Below are positions 24,569 through 33,683 of a stretch of DNA of 64,000 bases, piece by piece; the stretch's first letter is position 1, and each line of letters opens with the position of its first letter. The DNA is from Anaerolineales bacterium UBA2181. GTDB taxonomy: Bacteria; Chloroflexota; Anaerolineae; Promineifilales; UBA4811. The translations under genes were made by a program, and so were the position numbers. A model generated the notes under the pieces. The model was not told the DNA's origin. It saw only the letters and a program-made list of their open reading frames with translations, and ran no database searches. The stretch spans positions 1-64,000 of the forward strand of contig DCVT01000001.1 in assembly GCA_002328075.1 (NCBI GenBank), given 5' to 3'.

Positions 24569-25969
24569 CTAGCGGCCAGTCAGCGCTTGTTGGTAATCAT
24601 CCCAGGTGTCCAGGTCCTGCAGGATCGACTCGGTTTCGACCGGACGCAGCAGCAGGTCGTCCAGATGCCGGCCGATCAGGTCGCGCGGCGAGAGTCCCGG
24701 ACCCATCGCCAGCAACTCGGCCCAATGCCGCCCGTCGATGAGCACCGGATGGCCGCGCCGGCCCCCGAACGTCGGCGCCACCAGCCCGTGCGGTCCGGCG
24801 GCGTACCCCTCCAGCACTGCCCGGACCACGGCCGCATCCAGCCAGGGCTGGTCGCACAACACCACCAAGCAGCCGCTCACCTCGACCGACAGCGTCCGGA
24901 CGGCCGCCTGCAGGGAGGAGATCATCTCGCCGGCCGCGTACGCCGGGTTGTGGACCAACTCCGCCCGCGTTCCGCTCAAGGATTCGGCCACCGCGCCGGC
25001 CTGATGCCCGGTCACCACCAGCAGTGGGTCGAGTGGCAGGCCGGCGACCACATCCACCACCTGCCGGACCAGCGGCTTGCCCCCCCAGAGGAGGAGTTGC
25101 TTGGGCACCTCCCCGCCCATCCGGACCGACTGCCCGGCCGCCAGCACCACTGCCGCCACCCGGCGGTGCACCTCCAGCACCGGCGCGTCGGCCGCCACCG
25201 CGGCCAACACCACTGACCGCACACCGGTCCCCGGCCGGAGCAGCAACCGGGCGATCTCCCTCGCGGCGGCAAGGTCGGACCGGCTCTGCACTTTGTTGAT
25301 CAAAACCGAAACCCGCGCTGCGGCCGGAATACCCTTGAGCCCACCGCTGGGGTGGCCCAGGACGGTTGCCATCGCCTCGGGCGTCAGCCGGTCGGCGCCG
25401 GCCAGGCCGGTGATGGCCGAGACACATGCCGGCCGGTGCGACGCCTCTTCCACGGTCTGGCCCACCGCGTCCACCCCCACCACCGGCACCAGCAGGGTGG
25501 TGCATGCCGGGACCACCGGTTCGTGCGGCGCCGGGGCCTTGAACGGGTGACCCTTGGCGCCATCCGCCTCGACCAGGACCGCATCCGCCTGCCAGCGCGC
25601 AATCCAATCCGGCGGGACCCCTCCCCACTTGCTTCCGTTTTCGGTCGGCGGCGCGGTGACCAGCAGCGGCGACCACCCGCCGGCGGCCGGCGGGTGGTCG
25701 CCGGCCGGGTCGGCGGCATGGACCACCAGGTGGTGGGGCGCCAGCGCGGATTCTAACCGGCCGATATGGGTAGTAGTGGTCAGCAGCACCTGCCAACCGC
25801 CGGCCGCCAGCTCACGCCCCAGACGAAAGAGCGTGCTGGTCTTACCGCCGCCGCCGACCAGCGCCACCACGTCGCCGCGCCGGATCTCCAGCGCGGTGGC
25901 AAGGGTCCACGGATTCGGGGAGGGGTGGGCTATCAATGCGCTCGCCGCCTTGCGCCGCGCGGCTGCCAC
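24569..25969 (-). CDS. YqeC-MocA fusion: hydroxylase maturation and molybdopterin cytidylyl/guanylyl-transferase-like protein
   Basis: A 466-residue two-part protein. The first half (about 20-260) resembles YqeC, the putative selenium-dependent hydroxylase accessory protein, with an NTP loop VGGGGKTSTLF, VLVEADGAKGHPFKAPAPHEP and a late VINKVQ. The second half (about 270-460) is a MobA/MocA-type nucleotidyltransferase with AAVVLAAGQSVRMGG, a Lys in VPKQLLLWGG, CDQPWLD and GGRRGHPVLI. MocA adds CMP to molybdopterin for xanthine-dehydrogenase-type enzymes. Normally these are separate genes. The frame has a GTG at 25969 without a convincing Shine-Dalgarno, so the start is uncertain; the first strong homologous residues begin by about 20. 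It lies 52 bp after the molybdopterin subunit gene. Confidence 0.82.
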   Translation of the reverse strand: MAAARRKAASALIAHPSPNPWTLATALEIRRGDVVALVGGGGKTSTLFRLGRELAAGGWQVLLTTTTHIGRLESALAPHHLVVHAADPAGDHPPAAGGWSPLLVTAPPTENGSKWGGVPPDWIARWQADAVLVEADGAKGHPFKAPAPHEPVVPACTTLLVPVVGVDAVGQTVEEASHRPACVSAITGLAGADRLTPEAMATVLGHPSGGLKGIPAAARVSVLINKVQSRSDLAAAREIARLLLRPGTGVRSVVLAAVAADAPVLEVHRRVAAVVLAAGQSVRMGGEVPKQLLLWGGKPLVRQVVDVVAGLPLDPLLVVTGHQAGAVAESLSGTRAELVHNPAYAAGEMISSLQAAVRTLSVEVSGCLVVLCDQPWLDAAVVRAVLEGYAAGPHGLVAPTFGGRRGHPVLIDGRHWAELLAMGPGLSPRDLIGRHLDDLLLRPVETESILQDLDTWDDYQQALTGR

Positions 25970-26021
25970 GACGGCGCCGAGACGGCCGCGCCGCCGGCCG
26001 AATTCGCCCCCGGAGCGCGGC

Positions 26022-28244
26022 TCATGGCCTGGGCCGGCAATGCTCGGACGCTTGCAGCCGGCGCCACACCCGGTCCGGCGTCAGCGGAAACGAGTCGAAC
26101 CAGATGCCGACCGCGTCGTGCACCGCTGCGGTGACGGCCGGCGCCAGGGGGAGAAACGGCATCTCGGCCATACCCCGCGCGCCGAACGGCCCGCGCGGAT
26201 CTGCCAGCTCGAGCACCACTGTGCGGATCTCGTCGGGGACGTCCAGCACCGTGGGAATGAGGTAGGTGCTGAGGTGCGGCGTCCGGACGCGGCCGCCCTC
26301 CACCACCAGGTTCTCCAGCAGCACATAGCCCTGGGCCTGAACCACCGAGCCCTCGATCTGCCCCTCGACCTGCTGAGGATTCAGCGCCCGACCCACGTCG
26401 TTGGTCGAGATCACCCGGATCAGCCGGATCTGGCCGGTCTCCAGGTCCACCTCCACCTCGGCCGCCTGAGCCACATAGCCATAGGCAAAATTGGGTTCGC
26501 ACGCCCCGGTCTGGGGGTCATAGGGCGTGGTGGCGGGCGCCCGGTACAGGTACTCACCCACCGCCGGGCGTTCCTCCCCCTGCCAGGCAACCAGGGCGCG
26601 CTCGGCCGCGCCACGGATGGCGTTGCCGGACATGAAGCTCAGCCGGCTGGCCGAGGTCGTGCCCGAGTTGAGCGACGTGGCCGTGTCCGAAGGCACCAGT
26701 CTGACCCGCTCCAGCGGAACGCCCACCGCTTCGGCCGCCATCTGCATCATCACCGTGTGCGCCCCCTGGCCGACGTCTGCGCCGGCCTGGTACAGGACCA
26801 CGCGCTCGATCTGGCGGCCTCCGATCAGCTCGATCTTAGCCCAGGATTGCTCCGGGTAGCCGAAACTGAAACCGACGTTCTTGAAAGCGCAACCGATACC
26901 GATGCCGCGAGCCCGTTGCGGCGCCGGGCCCGCAAGGTCCGGTCTGGACCACCCGTCGTCGCCGTGTTTCCATCCCGCTTCCAGCGCACAGCGTTCCGTC
27001 ACCTGCCGGATGGTCACGCCGGGTGGCAGCGGGGTGCCGACGGGCATCAGGTCCCCGTCCTCCAGGAGGTTCCGCATCCGCAGTTCCACCGGGTCCAGCC
27101 CGAGCGCCTGAGCCAGCTTGTTCATCTGGGATTCGGCCGCAAAGGCGGCCTGCGGCCCGCCAAAGCCCCGAAACGCTCCGCCGGGTGGGTTGTTGGTGTA
27201 GATGCCATAGGTGTCCACCCGGGCGTTGGGAACCCGGTAAGGACCGGTGACCATCAGGTTGGCGTTGCCCAGAACCTTGGTCGTGGTCGACGCATAGGCG
27301 CCGGCGTCCGCCCAGGTGGTCGCTTCCACCGCCGTGAGCCGGCCGTCGCGGTCGGCGCCCCAACGGGTGCGGATGGTCATCGGATGTCGCTTGGGGTGGC
27401 CGATGATGGATTCTTCCCGGCTCCAGACGATCTTGACCGGTCGGCCGGTGCGCCAGGCCGCCAGCGCCAGCACGATCTGGACCGACATGTCCTCCCGGCC
27501 GCCGAAGGCGCCCCCGATGGCGGGGTAGACGACCCTCACCTGCCCTTCGGGCAAGTTCAGTGCATGGCAGATCTGCTTTCGGTCCTCGTGGGTCCATTGG
27601 CCGGCGACCTGGACCGTGACCCGCCCGGACTCGTCGAGGTAACCCAGGCCCGCCTCCGGTTGGAGGTACGCGTGCTCCTGAAAGGGGGTCTGGTACTCTC
27701 CCTCCACAATCACCGCCGACGCCGCCCAGCCCGCCTCCATCTCTCCCCAGCGGATAAGCCAATGCACCAGTTGGTTCCCGGGACTGCCTGGGTGCAACTG
27801 GGGAGCGCCTGGTTGGGTCGCCTCGTTCACCCAGAACACGGCCGGCAGCTCTTCCCACTCGATGGAGATCAGGTCCCGCCCGGCCGCCGCCTGCTCCTCG
27901 GTGTCGGCCACCACCAGCGCCACCTGGTCGCCTTCCCATCGCACCACGTCCGCCCCCGACTTGCTGCTGCCCGGCCCGCACAAGACAGGCTGATCCGGCA
28001 CGATCAGCCCGTATTCGTTCACCGGCACGTCCCGGGCGGTCAGCACCGCGACCACGCCCGGCGCGGCCTGGGCGGCCGAGGTATCGATGCGCACAATCCG
28101 GGCGTGCGGCCGGCCGGCAAAAAGGATCTTGATATGGAGCATGCCCTCCATGACCAGATCGCCGGGAAAGGGCGTCCGGCCGGTCACCTTGCCCAGTGCG
28201 TCTGTTCGGGGTGCACTCGCTCCGACTGCGTGATAGACCGCCAT
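26022..28244 (-). CDS. Xanthine-dehydrogenase-family molybdenum-binding subunit
   Basis: The 740-residue large subunit of a molybdenum hydroxylase, binding molybdopterin cytosine dinucleotide. Motifs are GGAFGGREDMS, the GGAFRGFGGPQ segment, YQAGADVGQGAHT and, near the C-terminus, GARGMAEMPFLPLAPA, whose Glu is the catalytic base. This pattern fits purine/nicotinate/xanthine-type hydroxylases rather than CO dehydrogenase, which has a Cys-containing AYRCSFR loop; here the loop is FRGFGG. Whether the enzyme carries cyanolysable selenium cannot be seen. It is preceded by the unidentified 577-residue gene (8-bp gap) and followed by the YqeC-MocA fusion. Confidence 0.9.
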   Translation of the reverse strand: MAVYHAVGASAPRTDALGKVTGRTPFPGDLVMEGMLHIKILFAGRPHARIVRIDTSAAQAAPGVVAVLTARDVPVNEYGLIVPDQPVLCGPGSSKSGADVVRWEGDQVALVVADTEEQAAAGRDLISIEWEELPAVFWVNEATQPGAPQLHPGSPGNQLVHWLIRWGEMEAGWAASAVIVEGEYQTPFQEHAYLQPEAGLGYLDESGRVTVQVAGQWTHEDRKQICHALNLPEGQVRVVYPAIGGAFGGREDMSVQIVLALAAWRTGRPVKIVWSREESIIGHPKRHPMTIRTRWGADRDGRLTAVEATTWADAGAYASTTTKVLGNANLMVTGPYRVPNARVDTYGIYTNNPPGGAFRGFGGPQAAFAAESQMNKLAQALGLDPVELRMRNLLEDGDLMPVGTPLPPGVTIRQVTERCALEAGWKHGDDGWSRPDLAGPAPQRARGIGIGCAFKNVGFSFGYPEQSWAKIELIGGRQIERVVLYQAGADVGQGAHTVMMQMAAEAVGVPLERVRLVPSDTATSLNSGTTSASRLSFMSGNAIRGAAERALVAWQGEERPAVGEYLYRAPATTPYDPQTGACEPNFAYGYVAQAAEVEVDLETGQIRLIRVISTNDVGRALNPQQVEGQIEGSVVQAQGYVLLENLVVEGGRVRTPHLSTYLIPTVLDVPDEIRTVVLELADPRGPFGARGMAEMPFLPLAPAVTAAVHDAVGIWFDSFPLTPDRVWRRLQASEHCRPRP

Positions 28245-28252
28245 CTGTAATC

Positions 28253-29986
28253 CTATCCGCCAGCGCCGGAACCCAGGTCGGACAGCTCGTGACGCCAGAT
28301 CTGACGCAGAATCGCCGCTGACGCCGCGTACGCCGGCTCGATGCCCAGGTACTCTAGCCGCTTGGTCGCCAACGTCTGACCCTGGCCAATCGGTTTGTCC
28401 GAGGCGTAATGGATAAAGCCAATATCAAACGGCGCGTTGTAGAGCGTGACGATCTCGTTCTGGGGGTGCCGGCGAGGCCGAATCGACTCGGTGATGGCCG
28501 AGAGGTAGGGTCCGGCTTCCATCTCGATGTCGGTATAGCCCTCGCGGTAGACGACCTCCATGTAACGCGGGTTTTGCAGGAACGTGCCCCGCACGGTGAT
28601 GGCCTTCTGGTTGTCCAACACGGTGCCGGCCGTCAGAAACGGAGCGAGGTGGGCCGCCGTGAAGCAGTTGGGCAGGAGATAGGTGTTTTGCGAATGCTCG
28701 TCATAGACCACGTTAGGCACCATCACGTCACCAATCCGGCCGTTGAGGGTGGCTGCCTTGCCCTGGATATGGATCCCCTTGAAAAAGTGGATACTGCGGG
28801 CAATTTCGGTCAGGATCTGATAGGCAGCCATGCCCAGCGGGTAGTCAATGTTGATGATGAGTGCGGTGGAGCGCTGGAGCGCCTCCAGGCCGGGGACGGA
28901 AACGCGCGTGTCAAACACCTGCGGATCCAGGCGACAGATCTCGATGACCTGGGCCTCCACATCAAAGCTGTGCGAACTGCCGACGCGGCGGATGCCGGCC
29001 GATTCCTCCGCGGCCAGCTTGTCCGCTGCCAGATGCCGGCCTTCAGCGGTGGAGAGGTAGCTGCGTTGGACGTAGTACAGCAGGTTCTCCAGGCCGCCCC
29101 GCGATGGATGGGTCGACAGCCGTTGGTGTTCCGCCAACAGATCGGCATCGCCCGACCGGTGGAGATGCGCCAACAGTAGATCGCTTTTCGAACGCGTAAA
29201 ACCGGACAACAGGTTGGTGACGCTATGGGTATTGCTGGAGACGAAATAGATCGGCCGTTCGAGGAGGTCAATGCCGGAGAGCTGTGTCTCGATGTTGGCC
29301 CACCAGCGACGGATCGCCTTGCGGTATGCAGCCAGGGAGCTATCCAGCAAGTGAACCGCCAGCCGCTTTCGGTCGGCAGCGATCCGCAGCAAGCGATCCG
29401 CCAGGTTGGTTCCCCATAGCCGGCGGAGCCGGCCCATCTGCTGAAAATCGATGCCCATTCCGGCTGCCAGCGCTGCCAGGTCATCATCATCCAGCCACTG
29501 ACCCTGAATATCGTCCAACCAGTGCCTGATCTGGCTGCCCTGCAGCAGATGGTGCAGCTTGTTCCATTCGATCTGGAAGGCGGTGAGGATGGGAATCAGA
29601 TCGTCAATGTCCGAACGGCTGGCAATGTACGCCGCCAGGGTCTCATTGCCGTCAAAGAACATGCGCCGGCGCCGGCCGATGGCCGTGACCTCCTGCCAGT
29701 TTTCCACCGCGGGGTAGTTGCGCCAGACAAAGACGTCCTGCGACTGTCCCAGAACAACCAGCCGGGCCTGGAAAATGCAGTCTGGCAGGCGCAACGCCGT
29801 GTACACCAGCGCATCGACGTCCGGCTCCAGGCTGCGCGCCTGCGCGTGCAGACTCGAGTTCATGTTGGCGTGCGCCTCTACCAGCGCTTCCAGCTGCACT
29901 TCGCCCGTGCTGCGCAGCAGTGAGTAAATCGTGCGAATATAGAGCTCTATTTCGTCGCTGCCGGTTCGGGGAACAGCTCGGTCCAT
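28253..29986 (-). CDS. Unrecognised 577-residue protein in the molybdenum-hydroxylase operon
   Basis: I do not recognise a family with confidence. The protein is soluble, lacking signal and membrane segments. The N-terminal half is helical with WRNYPAVENW; the second half has alternating strands, and EIARSIHFFKGIHIQGKA, YREGYTDIEMEAGPYL and QGQTLATKRLEYLG. The EMEAGPYL and phosphate-loop-like segments faintly recall nucleoside phosphorylase/AMP nucleosidase folds, but this is not firm. There are few cysteines and no P-loop. It lies 8 bp upstream of the molybdopterin subunit and 23 bp after a membrane protein gene, so it is almost certainly co-transcribed with the hydroxylase. A purine nucleosidase-like role would fit purine salvage by such an enzyme. 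Confidence 0.7.
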   Translation of the reverse strand: MDRAVPRTGSDEIELYIRTIYSLLRSTGEVQLEALVEAHANMNSSLHAQARSLEPDVDALVYTALRLPDCIFQARLVVLGQSQDVFVWRNYPAVENWQEVTAIGRRRRMFFDGNETLAAYIASRSDIDDLIPILTAFQIEWNKLHHLLQGSQIRHWLDDIQGQWLDDDDLAALAAGMGIDFQQMGRLRRLWGTNLADRLLRIAADRKRLAVHLLDSSLAAYRKAIRRWWANIETQLSGIDLLERPIYFVSSNTHSVTNLLSGFTRSKSDLLLAHLHRSGDADLLAEHQRLSTHPSRGGLENLLYYVQRSYLSTAEGRHLAADKLAAEESAGIRRVGSSHSFDVEAQVIEICRLDPQVFDTRVSVPGLEALQRSTALIINIDYPLGMAAYQILTEIARSIHFFKGIHIQGKAATLNGRIGDVMVPNVVYDEHSQNTYLLPNCFTAAHLAPFLTAGTVLDNQKAITVRGTFLQNPRYMEVVYREGYTDIEMEAGPYLSAITESIRPRRHPQNEIVTLYNAPFDIGFIHYASDKPIGQGQTLATKRLEYLGIEPAYAASAAILRQIWRHELSDLGSGAGG

Positions 29987-30009
29987 CTAGTCCGTCCAAC
30001 CACCTTCTG

Positions 30010-30348
30010 TCAATGCTCGTCCCACTGATCGTAAAGGTCGCGCATCTTGTCGCGCACCTTTTTGTCCCGGCCGGTCAACTTCCACACCACCCCTCCCAGG
30101 AGGATGAACATGGCCTGAATCAGAATGAACAGGAGCAACACAAAGAGAATCTGCACCACCGGATCGGGCCAGTCTGTTGGAATGACCAAAAGACGCCGAA
30201 GTTTGCGCTCGCCGATCCAGCCGTAAACCAGGTAGGCCGCTCCCAGGCTGACAAACAGCGAAAAGCAGCCAGCCAACGCCCGGCCGGTCAGCCCCTGCCG
30301 CTGCCGCACCCGGGATTCTTCGATGTCCTTCAGTGTTCGCCCTGCCAC
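30010..30348 (-). CDS. Two-helix membrane protein (112 aa)
   Basis: Not recognised. A basic N-terminus (residues 1-23) is followed by a hydrophobic helix (about 24-47) and a second one (about 65-90, ILFVLLLFILIQAMFILLGG), with a charged C-terminal tail DKKVRDKMRDLYDQWDE. Overlapping the end of the FAD/2Fe-2S subunit gene by 19 bp and preceding the 577-residue gene by 23 bp, it belongs to the operon. It might anchor the complex to the membrane, but there is no direct evidence. Confidence 0.6.
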   Translation of the reverse strand: MAGRTLKDIEESRVRQRQGLTGRALAGCFSLFVSLGAAYLVYGWIGERKLRRLLVIPTDWPDPVVQILFVLLLFILIQAMFILLGGVVWKLTGRDKKVRDKMRDLYDQWDEH

Positions 30349-31775
30349 TCGACATCTCCTGCTTGCTCAAACGCCGTGACGATCTTGGCATAGCCGGTGC
30401 ACCGGCAGAGGTTGCCGGTGATCGCCTGGGCAACCTGCTCGCGGCTGGGATGCGGGTGTTCTTGCAGCAGGCTGGCCCCGGCCACCAGGAATCCGGGGGT
30501 GCAGTACCCGCACTGGACCGCCCCCTGGTCAATAAACGCTTGTTGCAGCGGGTGCAGGCCCTCCTGAGTCGCAAGGCCCTCGACCGTGATGATCTCTGCC
30601 CGGTGCGCACGCGGAGCCGGCACCAGGCAGGACATGACGGCGATGCCGTCCAACCACACGGTGCAGGCGCCACATTCCCCCTCGCCGCACCCCTCTTTGC
30701 TCCCGATCAACCCCAGGTCATCCCGCAGCAGATGAAGGAGCGTCTTGCCGTTAGCACCGTGCACCGTATGGGGCCGTCCGTTCACCCGGGTTTCGATCGG
30801 CTCCGTCCCCGGGTGGGTATGGGTCACACCGGCGCCCTCAGCCCAAACAGGAAACCTGCCTTGCGTGTTGCCCCACAACATGGCAGGGCTCGCGGGCCAA
30901 TCCTGCCGCTCGGCATGATCGCGCAGGGCAGTCAACGCCCGCCGGGTCAACACCCGAACCATGTCCGCTCGATAGTCGGCCGGGGATCGGATGTCGTCGA
31001 TCGGCCGGGAGGCGCAGCCCGCCAATCTCGCAGCCTGCTGGATCACCTTGTCGGTCAGTGATTTGCCCAGCAGGTACTCCTCAGCTTGCGGCGCGCGAAT
31101 AATGGTCGGCGCGACGCTTCCCGCCGTGATTCGAGCCCGGTCCACCCCATCGCTGCTCCAGCCCAGCACCACCGCCAAATTGATCACCGAGATGGCCTGC
31201 GCCCGCCGCAGTCCCAATTTGGCAAAGGTACCCCTGGTGCCGGCAGCAGCCGGTGGCACCAGCACCTCAGTCAGCATCTCGTCGGGCTCTAGGGCCGTGC
31301 GCCGGACCCCCAGGAAGAACTCGGGCAACGACAGGATGCGCTCCCCACTGGATGAGCGCAAACAGAGTCGTGCATCCATCGCCCAGAGCGGCGTGATGGT
31401 GTCGTTCGCCGGCGAGGCGGTGATCAGATTCCCGGCCAACGTCCCCCGGTTGCGAATCTGCGGCGCGCCAACGCTCCAGGCAGCCTGCGCCAGCGGAAAC
31501 GCTCGCTCCACCACCACCGGTGACCCGACCAACTGGTTGTGTGTCACCAACGCACCCAGGTGCAGGGTACCGTCGTCCCCCAACCAGATGCGGTCCAGGT
31601 CGGCAATCCGGGTGACGTCAATCAACGTCGCCACCCGGCGGACCTGGCGCTCCAACTCAATGATCAGATCGGTTCCACCGGCAATAATGCGTGCTGGCAC
31701 GTTCCGCTGATAAGCCTCAGCCAACAGCGTCAGCGCCTGTTCCAAACTAGTGGGCGTATGATAGGTCTGCCACAT
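30330..31775 (-). CDS. Fused FAD-binding and [2Fe-2S] subunit of a molybdenum hydroxylase
   Basis: A 481-residue electron-transfer subunit. Residues about 1-285 match the CoxM/XdhB-type FAD domain, with AGGTDLI, the NRGTLAGNLITASPANDT loop and a late AEEYLLG. Residues about 330-475 are a CoxS-type ferredoxin: plant-type [2Fe-2S] ligands CGEGECGACTVW plus Cys in SCLVP, then the second cluster CGYCTPGF and CRCTGY. FAD first and iron-sulfur last is the reverse of the eukaryotic xanthine dehydrogenase order. Most bacterial relatives have two separate genes. It passes electrons from the molybdenum subunit at 26022-28244. The ATG at 31775 has no strong Shine-Dalgarno. Confidence 0.92.
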   Translation of the reverse strand: MWQTYHTPTSLEQALTLLAEAYQRNVPARIIAGGTDLIIELERQVRRVATLIDVTRIADLDRIWLGDDGTLHLGALVTHNQLVGSPVVVERAFPLAQAAWSVGAPQIRNRGTLAGNLITASPANDTITPLWAMDARLCLRSSSGERILSLPEFFLGVRRTALEPDEMLTEVLVPPAAAGTRGTFAKLGLRRAQAISVINLAVVLGWSSDGVDRARITAGSVAPTIIRAPQAEEYLLGKSLTDKVIQQAARLAGCASRPIDDIRSPADYRADMVRVLTRRALTALRDHAERQDWPASPAMLWGNTQGRFPVWAEGAGVTHTHPGTEPIETRVNGRPHTVHGANGKTLLHLLRDDLGLIGSKEGCGEGECGACTVWLDGIAVMSCLVPAPRAHRAEIITVEGLATQEGLHPLQQAFIDQGAVQCGYCTPGFLVAGASLLQEHPHPSREQVAQAITGNLCRCTGYAKIVTAFEQAGDVEWQGEH

Positions 31776-31855
31776 GCCAATCTCTCTGCCTGGCGCAAAA
31801 CCATGACCGCCGGATCATCCCATCAACCGGCCGGCGTCGGCGGAACTGAAACGGC

Positions 31856-32641
31856 TCACAAGTCGCCTCTCTTGCGCTGGTGAGCGATGACCTCAGCCAT
31901 GATGCTCACCGCGATTTCCCGGGGGGTCTCGGCGCCGATGGACAGTCCTATCGGCGTCTTGGCTCGATGGATCAACTCATCAGGCACGCCCATCGACAGA
32001 AGCTCTTGAACCGCAACTGCCCAGCGCCGGCGGCTTCCGATCACGCCCACATAGCAGGCGGGCGAGCCCAGCAGGTGCGGCAGCGCTTCCGTGTCCGCCT
32101 TAACACCCCGCGTCACTGCCACAATATAGGTCTGGTCGGTCACCTCGAAATTGGCCAAGGCATCGGGAATGATGCCGGGAAGATACAGATCTACCCCGGG
32201 TAGCCATTCCGGGCTGCAGAACTCGATGCGGTCGTCGGTGACCGCCACCCGAAAGCCAAGCCACTTGGCCAGAAACGCCACCTCTTTGCCCACATGGCCG
32301 CAGCCGACCACCAGAATGGTGGGCTCCGCCAACTCTGGTTCGATGAATACCTCCATCTCACCCCCGCACACGCCAGGGTCGCCCTTGGCCGGGTCCACCA
32401 GCGGTATGGTCAGGACGGTCGCCTCCCGCCGCGTCGCGACGTCCATGGCGCGGGCAACTACCCGCGCCTCTAGTTCGCCGCCTCCAATGGTTCCCACGGT
32501 CTGGCCGTCAGGGTAAACCAGCATCTTGGCGCCCTCCCGGCGCGGCACGGAACCCCTGGTCCGAATCACAGTGCACAGGGCCGCAGTCCCACCCCGCTGC
32601 TGTTTCTCGACCAACGCCCGGTAAACCTGTTGATTGCTCAT
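31856..32641 (-). CDS. XdhC/CoxF-family molybdenum cofactor insertion protein
   Basis: A 261-residue maturation factor that sulfurates and hands the molybdenum cofactor to xanthine-dehydrogenase-family enzymes. The N-terminal XdhC_CoxI region carries TRGSVPRREGAKM and the GTIGGGELEARV motif; the C-terminal Rossmann domain begins ILVVGCGHVGKEVA and ends GLSIGAETPREIAVSIMAE. ATG 32641 is preferred over an in-frame GTG three bases earlier. It lies 80 bp upstream of the FAD/2Fe-2S fusion gene. Confidence 0.92.
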   Translation of the reverse strand: MSNQQVYRALVEKQQRGGTAALCTVIRTRGSVPRREGAKMLVYPDGQTVGTIGGGELEARVVARAMDVATRREATVLTIPLVDPAKGDPGVCGGEMEVFIEPELAEPTILVVGCGHVGKEVAFLAKWLGFRVAVTDDRIEFCSPEWLPGVDLYLPGIIPDALANFEVTDQTYIVAVTRGVKADTEALPHLLGSPACYVGVIGSRRRWAVAVQELLSMGVPDELIHRAKTPIGLSIGAETPREIAVSIMAEVIAHQRKRGDL

Positions 32642-32670
32642 CACCTGCCCGGATAGTCGAACCGGTCAAC

Positions 32671-33084
32671 TTACTTGGGTTGACTGGCAATGCAAAAGCC
32701 AGGCACCCAACCACCGGACTCGCCGCCCGGATCCTCAACCAAATAGAACCGTATCTCTACCGCCTCTTTGCTGCGCTGTTCAACCCCGGCGACCACAATG
32801 GTGTCCAGGATATCTACCGCGCTGCCCGCCTCCATTCCCACGAACAGAACGCTTCCGGTCACCGGAAAAGCGGGTTCGGCGCCCAACAGGACCACCTCGT
32901 TCTTTGTCTCCTGCGAAACGCCACACGAACCGTGAACCTTGCACTCCTTGCCACAGTTCAGATGTACCTGTCCAATCAAGACCTCCTCATGGCCATACAC
33001 CGCCTTGCCGCCACAGGATGTCAGCAGGACGGCTAGTAGGATCCAACTCAAGCTCACCGATGCCAGACGCCAATTGCGTGCCAT
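32671..33084 (-). CDS. Small lipoprotein of unknown function
   Basis: A 137-residue protein with a signal peptide (residues 1-23) ending in the lipobox LLTSC, so Cys24 should be lipidated and the protein anchored outside the membrane. Four further cysteines (NCGKECKVHGSCG, FCIAS) could form disulfides or bind metal. No family is recognised. It lies upstream of xdhC on the same strand with a 29-bp gap. Confidence 0.7.
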   Translation of the reverse strand: MARNWRLASVSLSWILLAVLLTSCGGKAVYGHEEVLIGQVHLNCGKECKVHGSCGVSQETKNEVVLLGAEPAFPVTGSVLFVGMEAGSAVDILDTIVVAGVEQRSKEAVEIRFYLVEDPGGESGGWVPGFCIASQPK

Positions 33085-33218
33085 GCTAATTCACCCGTCG
33101 TATATCCCAAACCAGTTTGTTGCCGGCGTCCTCCGCCGGATCATGGTGTAGGTCACTCCGCAGCGGCTCAATCGCCAAGCCGGTGCACAGCAGCCGACGA
33201 TCCACCGCGCCGTACACG

Positions 33219-33683
33219 TCAGGTATCTCTCACTCCCCAACCCAATGCTTCCGTGTCAACCGCTTGCAGCATGTGGGGTTGCAGCTCCACCAGGACTGCT
33301 TCCGCCTCGGCCGCCACCGTCCCGTCCGGCAGCCGGATTTCGCTGTGGACCACGGCTCTCCGGCCGCGCAGGTCCTTGAGATGCCCCAGAATCCGCAGCG
33401 GGGTGCCCGTGGGCACTTGACGCCGGTACCTGGTTTCCAGCTTGAGGGTGACAAAGAAGCGTTGTTCATCATCGTCGGTCATCACCGAACGACCGGCCGT
33501 CTCGTCCAGAATCGCCGCCGTGACTCCTCCGTGCACCACGCCCGGGTAACCCTGATAGACATCCGGTACGGTGTACTCGGCAACGACCTCGCCGGAGCCT
33601 GCGCTGTGAAACTCCATCTTGAGTCCGACCGGGTTCTGGCGGCCGCAGATAAAGCAGTGATTCGAGGTTGGCTGTCTTCTCAT
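33219..33683 (-). CDS. Hotdog-fold thioesterase (PaaI/UPF0152-like)
   Basis: A 154-residue acyl-CoA-type thioesterase. The hotdog helix motif GVVHGGVTAAILDETAG holds the His-Gly-Gly and the catalytic Asp/Glu; NHCFICGRQNPVGL near the N-terminus is a characteristic extension with two Cys, as in many single-domain thioesterases. The ATG at 33683 overlaps the preceding hypothetical gene by 4 bp (ATGA). Substrate is unknown. Confidence 0.88.
   Translation of the reverse strand: MRRQPTSNHCFICGRQNPVGLKMEFHSAGSGEVVAEYTVPDVYQGYPGVVHGGVTAAILDETAGRSVMTDDDEQRFFVTLKLETRYRRQVPTGTPLRILGHLKDLRGRRAVVHSEIRLPDGTVAAEAEAVLVELQPHMLQAVDTEALGWGVRDT

Noticed and set aside
25554..28250. Very long plus-strand open frame opposite the molybdenum hydroxylase genes
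   Set aside because: It is a high-GC antisense shadow: Arg/Pro/His-rich, no ribosome-binding site, while the minus strand encodes clear enzymes with conserved motifs.
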